Positions 6,801 through 6,825 of a stretch of DNA of 6,825 bases are shown here, in pieces. This DNA is from Verrucomicrobiales bacterium. GTDB lineage: Bacteria; Verrucomicrobiota; Verrucomicrobiia; Verrucomicrobiales; SLCJ01. Both the position numbers and the translations under genes were made by a program. Below the pieces are notes generated by a model that worked only from the letters and a program-made list of their open reading frames with translations, had not been told where the DNA came from and ran no database searches. The stretch lies in NCBI GenBank assembly GCA_007125835.1, contig SLCJ01000050.1, positions 1 through 6,825 on the forward strand, read 5' to 3'. The stretch's first letter is position 1. Every line of letters begins with the position of its first letter.

Positions 6801-6825
6801 CATCCACCTCGACATCTTCTGCGAA
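3805..6825 (-). CDS. Bacterial alpha-2-macroglobulin with thioester (5' end outside window)
   Basis: A large envelope protein that traps attacking proteases: cleavage of its bait region exposes a thioester that links it covalently to the protease. The frame is open to the right edge, so about the C-terminal 1000 residues are here; bacterial members are usually about 1500-1900. Numbering from the GTG at 6807: macroglobulin beta domains with LYQPGETARLLVKSPV (104-119); YAEITVDHRLSRLAVEIEP (185-203) and VVFYAVDEGVLSLTGY (233-248) before the bait-type segment (about 250-310); CAFWSADLVTNENG and MPDTLTRYRLIAVA (311-345), the A2M core; the thioester motif YPYGCAEQT (533-541, Cys537 to Gln540); a helical thioester domain to about 800; and a final beta domain ending RYLARVVRAGEVFAPPPLVE and MYRP. 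The intact GCxEQ favours the YfhM-like, thioester-bearing type over the YfaS type. The partner PbpC, if present, would lie outside. It is probably the first visible gene of a three-gene operon. Confidence 0.96.
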   Translation of the reverse strand, partial: FAEDVEVDVSIARRTWEAVEVATAGGGTTIRQQPVLTVKAEAITASIRGGIGEVSVTLPGAGEFVISLSSTDPSGQPVLTRFVVNAVGAGENLWEAAPGASLTVLPERDLYQPGETARLLVKSPVAGQALVTIERDTVERAFITRLDGPDSVIEIPLTDMHAPNIHVGVILLQGAAETGLEHPMPRARAGYAEITVDHRLSRLAVEIEPATSTVRPGESAAIEILVRDHQQRPLPDTRVVFYAVDEGVLSLTGYQNPDPRSRFHAPRDLRVFTGTSLGRLLATNPDSWDFSNKGYVIGGGEDFIAPPLDPRQDFTPCAFWSADLVTNENGIALAVFDMPDTLTRYRLIAVAASADGWRFGTGESSIEVNKPLMIDPAAPRFAHLGDQVEVRARVFNHTDGTGRFAAILTPGSEARVESPAAVEIELAPGESAQVEHLVRFIEPGNTTWRWQLEPREWSTPPSQGELTAESDTVEHTFEVVHTIPMLRETYAARLRPGETLDLLEGANADLLTDEGRVTVRAANSRLVEALAAANHISGYPYGCAEQTISGLAPWLAAAPLRDLMAAPPSAEEVESTIRDGLRHLATMITPSGGLAYWSGGSEPSLWSSVHAAHVLVVGRNQGTEIPDSLLDPLLDYIATQLRGIDSAQPRDLPFLVRGLAVLALAGQPDAGYQNKLIDKQADLDTDSLLYLALAMATADPADDGVPRLLAAAASGSTRELRHWFPTSQRQALRLSVVLAGEFPRTVVEDELDKLLALRDHRGHWSSTYSNAWALLALADYHQQFENNFGPAEMNLTWPNDRKTLSLGPVASSASIDIGLPDLGASPALEISISEGNSPVYLSTTLAARPAELPTAGGAEGLGIERRYLRVMPDGTPEESDVFRVGDLVVVELILNHESDDLHFLVIDDPLPSTLEAIHPDFTSRVGTQEISTLTTGGWISSHTELRDDRALFFCDRIWNPGSSTIRYLARVVRAGEVFAPPPLVEAMYRPAQRALGEGHPFVTVRR

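Overview
The window reads as bacterial, GC-rich chromosomal DNA. Its gene starts lack clear Shine-Dalgarno sequences, and its tRNA has no encoded CCA. The gene content (a thioester-type alpha-2-macroglobulin, a tandem DUF3592 membrane protein, and a lipoprotein-like Cys/His/Asp protein) makes me think of Verrucomicrobiota or a relative in the PVC group. That placement is an impression from protein character, not a demonstrated match.

Left part (1-1536). A tRNA-Arg(CCT) lies on the minus strand at 4-75. On the plus strand follows a decayed L-serine dehydratase gene (sdaA-like, 239-919). Its start and end are still readable, but two large internal pieces are missing, one base appears lost, and a 13-bp tandem duplication is present. 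The last 7 bases of this pseudogene overlap the start of a 207-codon gene (913-1536) for a putative lipoprotein. That protein has a motif arrangement suggestive of a papain/transglutaminase-like Cys-His-Asp hydrolase.

Right part (1591-6825, minus strand). Three genes run in one direction and form a likely operon, read from right to left. First is the C-terminal ~1000 residues of a bacterial alpha-2-macroglobulin with an intact GCAEQ thioester motif, whose 5' end is outside the window. After 25 bases comes a 583-residue, six-helix membrane protein with two DUF3592-type extracytoplasmic modules and a C-terminal cytoplasmic arrestin-like domain. This overlaps by 4 bases (ATGA) a 146-residue soluble protein that also looks arrestin-like. 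The two operons converge, with 54 bases between stop codons and no convincing terminator.

How they may work together: the alpha-2-macroglobulin would trap foreign proteases in the periplasm. The membrane protein has periplasmic modules and a cytoplasmic arrestin-like tail, and its overlapping partner could supply a second arrestin lobe. I propose, as inference only, that the pair forms a split two-lobe arrestin-like assembly at the inner membrane, linked genetically to the envelope-defence protein. This pair is the most novel-looking item in the window.
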